From: Mycoplasmatota bacterium
GTDB lineage: Bacteria; Bacillota_I; Bacilli_A; Izemoplasmatales; Izemoplasmataceae
DNA: 6,418 bases
Direction: 5' to 3'
Assembly: GCA_022712785.1 (NCBI GenBank)
Contig: JAFLJX010000148.1
Coordinates: 1 to 6,418 of the forward strand
Below the pieces are notes generated by a model. It saw only the letters and a program-made list of their open reading frames with translations, was not told where the DNA came from and made no database searches. Shown here in pieces: positions 4,966 through 6,418 of the stretch (the first letter of the stretch is position 1; each line of letters starts with the position of its first letter). The position numbers were made by a program, and so were the translations under genes.

Positions 4966-6239
4966 GGATAAACTGTATAAGTACTATATGACTTTTCATT
5001 TTTAAAAGCTTTTTTTGTATCTTCAATATCTTTAAGTGTAATTCTATCAGCGATTTCTAAGATATCAAATAACGAAGCTCCTAAGTAGTAATATTTTGTA
5101 AATTGGTTAGCAATATATTCGATACTGTTTAGAGCATGTATGAAGCCACCTACAATTTGTTTTTTAATTCTTAAAAAGTCTTCTTCTTTTAGTAACTCTT
5201 TATCTATATTTAGTAATATATCTTTTAATTTAATCTCTAATTCTTTAGGTTTATATGTTTCACTACCTATTAAAAAGAAACCATAATTCTTTTCAAGTGT
5301 TATATCAAGACCAAAAGAATCATTCACAAGTTCATTACTTAATAACTCTTTGTAATTATTTGTACTTTTTCCTAATATTAAATCTAGTAAAATTGAAAAA
5401 CATAGTTCTTTTTTTATAAAATCTTCTTTAAGGTAGTTTGTAGGTCCTTGTTTAACACCAAGTAAGAAGTTAGGAACAGTTACTTCTAAATTAACTTCTT
5501 CAGATTGCTTCACAACATTTAAATCTTCAATAGTTATATCATCATGTGGTAAAGATGAACAATCAAATTTAACATCTTTTTGATTTTCTTTAATATGTTG
5601 TACTATTTCATTCACTTCAAAGTTACCTGTAATAAATAACAACATGTTTTTAGGATTGTAATAAGTTTTATGAGTTCTTTCAAGAATTGATTTATCTATT
5701 TTAGAAATAGTATCGATTGTTCCTAATATATCATACCTTATAGGATGGTTTTTAAACATATTCCTTATAAGACCCATATAAGCCACCGTATTTGGATCAT
5801 CTTCATACATCTTTATTTCAGATCCAATAATTCCTTTTTCTTTTTCAATTCCCTCTACTGTGAATAAAGGATTTTGAACAAAATCAATTAGTAAATCAAT
5901 ATTTTGAATTAGTTTATCAGTACAAGAAAACAGGTAAGTAGTGCGGGTGTTTTGCGTAAATGCGTTAACACTAGCCTGATTTTGAGAAAATAACCTTGAA
6001 ACATCCTCACCATCTTGTTCAAATAATTTATGCTCTAAAAAGTGTGCTATTCCCATTGGTAAGTCAGTAATATTTCCATTTGAATCTTTAATTTTAGTCA
6101 TTACTGATCCTAGTTTAGTTGAAAAAGTAACATAAGATTTATGAAATCCTTCTTTAGGTAATAAAAATACATTTAATCCATTATCAAGTATTTCATGATA
6201 AAGGACTTCGTTAATTCTAGTAAATTCTTGTTTATTCAT
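4947..6239 (-). CDS. yfmH: M16 family zinc peptidase, YfmH type (EF-P 5-aminopentanol modification-associated)
   Basis: This 430-residue M16B peptidase has a usual length for the family. The inverted zinc motif HFLEH (His66, Glu69, His70) is followed by EKEKGIIGSEIKMYEDDP, in which Glu134 and the zinc ligand Glu141 lie 7 residues apart as in pitrilysin-type enzymes, so it looks catalytically competent. NAFT near 92-95 and YYNPKNMLLFITGNF near 193-207 are further M16 landmarks; the C-terminal half is the usual inactive M16 repeat. Firmicutes carry this protein (B. subtilis YmfH) next to a second M16 homologue. The pair is associated with 5-aminopentanol modification of elongation factor P, though its substrate is not settled. 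I start at ATG 6239, 6 bases after AGAGGTG. The in-frame GTG at 6248 lies inside that site. It overlaps the upstream yfmF stop by 8 bases, so translation is probably coupled. Confidence 0.9.
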   Translation of the reverse strand: MNKQEFTRINEVLYHEILDNGLNVFLLPKEGFHKSYVTFSTKLGSVMTKIKDSNGNITDLPMGIAHFLEHKLFEQDGEDVSRLFSQNQASVNAFTQNTRTTYLFSCTDKLIQNIDLLIDFVQNPLFTVEGIEKEKGIIGSEIKMYEDDPNTVAYMGLIRNMFKNHPIRYDILGTIDTISKIDKSILERTHKTYYNPKNMLLFITGNFEVNEIVQHIKENQKDVKFDCSSLPHDDITIEDLNVVKQSEEVNLEVTVPNFLLGVKQGPTNYLKEDFIKKELCFSILLDLILGKSTNNYKELLSNELVNDSFGLDITLEKNYGFFLIGSETYKPKELEIKLKDILLNIDKELLKEEDFLRIKKQIVGGFIHALNSIEYIANQFTKYYYLGASLFDILEIADRITLKDIEDTKKAFKNEKSYSTYTVYPKKNDE

Positions 6240-6417
6240 CTTTATCACCTCTTAAAAGGTACACAGTATCTAATTTTAAGTTCTTAGCCATATTACTAAT
6301 ATCAACTTTAGTAACATTAGCTATTTGTTTTTGAATTCCTTCAATGTCAAAGTCTAGATTGAATAAGCTATTTCTAAACATTCTACTAAGTAACCCACCA
6401 TTTGAATCTAAACTTTC
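6232..6417 (-). CDS. yfmF: C-terminal end of an M16-family protein, YfmF type (partial)
   Basis: Only the last 61 residues are in the window; the gene continues beyond the right edge. The frame reads ESLDSNGGLLSRMFRNSLFN, then a helical stretch with VTKVDISNMAKNL, and ends LDTVYLLRGDKDE before TAA at 6234-6232. The VTKVDI-x-x-M-A-x-x-L-x-L-D-T-V-Y-x-L-x-G pattern is the standard closing segment of M16 C-terminal domains. Its position directly upstream of yfmH with an 8-base overlap matches the YmfF-YmfH pair of Firmicutes. In such pairs this partner commonly lacks the zinc motif, but that region is outside the window. The YfmF name rests mostly on gene order. Confidence 0.78.
   Translation of the reverse strand, partial: ESLDSNGGLLSRMFRNSLFNLDFDIEGIQKQIANVTKVDISNMAKNLKLDTVYLLRGDKDE
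6246..6252 (-). promoter_or_regulatory. Ribosome binding site deciding the yfmH start
   Basis: AGAGGTG lies within the last codons of yfmF and ends 6 bases before the ATG at 6239. It contains the alternative GTG (6248-6246), which therefore cannot easily be the start. Confidence 0.7.
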
Positions 6418-6418
6418 A

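Overview
The window is strongly AT-rich. Every tryptophan I checked is TGG, and TGA is used as a real stop (the DUF3137 gene ends in TGA at 1470-1472), so the code is standard and not the UGA=Trp code of most mycoplasmas. Low GC, strong AGGAGG-type ribosome sites, tight TATAAT promoters and the gene families present point to a low-GC Firmicute or a standard-code Mollicutes relative (Acholeplasma / Izemoplasma / Haloplasma type). That assignment is an inference from composition and gene content.

Layout. Positions 1-235 hold a junction of two broken genes. The plus strand carries the tail of a GGDEF (diguanylate cyclase) domain. The minus strand carries only the first ~22 codons of thymidylate synthase (thyA), complete with promoter and ribosome site. 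The two meet near 165-171. Next on the minus strand are a short single-stranded DNA-binding protein (357-689) with its own terminator, then a two-gene operon for a DUF3137 membrane protein and LemA (2339 down to 901), closed by a strong hairpin. Glycerol kinase glpK lies upstream on the same strand (2405-3895), and an alpha/beta hydrolase of the monoacylglycerol lipase / lysophospholipase type is divergent from it (3993-4928, plus). On the right, minus strand, is a pair of M16 zinc-peptidase-family genes of the YfmF/YfmH (B. subtilis YmfF/YmfH) type. YfmH is complete (4947-6239). Only the last 61 residues of YfmF are inside the window, and it overlaps yfmH by 8 bases.

How they may work together. 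The lipase would release glycerol from monoglycerides and glycerol kinase would convert it to glycerol-3-phosphate for lipid synthesis or glycolysis. Their promoters are back to back in a ~97-base gap, consistent with shared control. LemA and DUF3137 are membrane proteins that commonly occur together, function unknown. The YfmF/YfmH pair is associated in Firmicutes with 5-aminopentanol modification of elongation factor P. The lipase and yfmH converge on one perfect bidirectional terminator that contains the yfmH stop codon.

Points most worth a second look: the GGDEF/thyA breakpoint; the glpK start, which seems to be a rare ATT codon; the very short predicted leaders of the glpK and lipase transcripts; the apparent loss of the HPr-phosphorylated histidine in GlpK; and the tail-less SSB. 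I found no clear sign of a novel defence or mobile system, CRISPR array, tRNA or rRNA. No intergenic stretch exceeds 300 bases.
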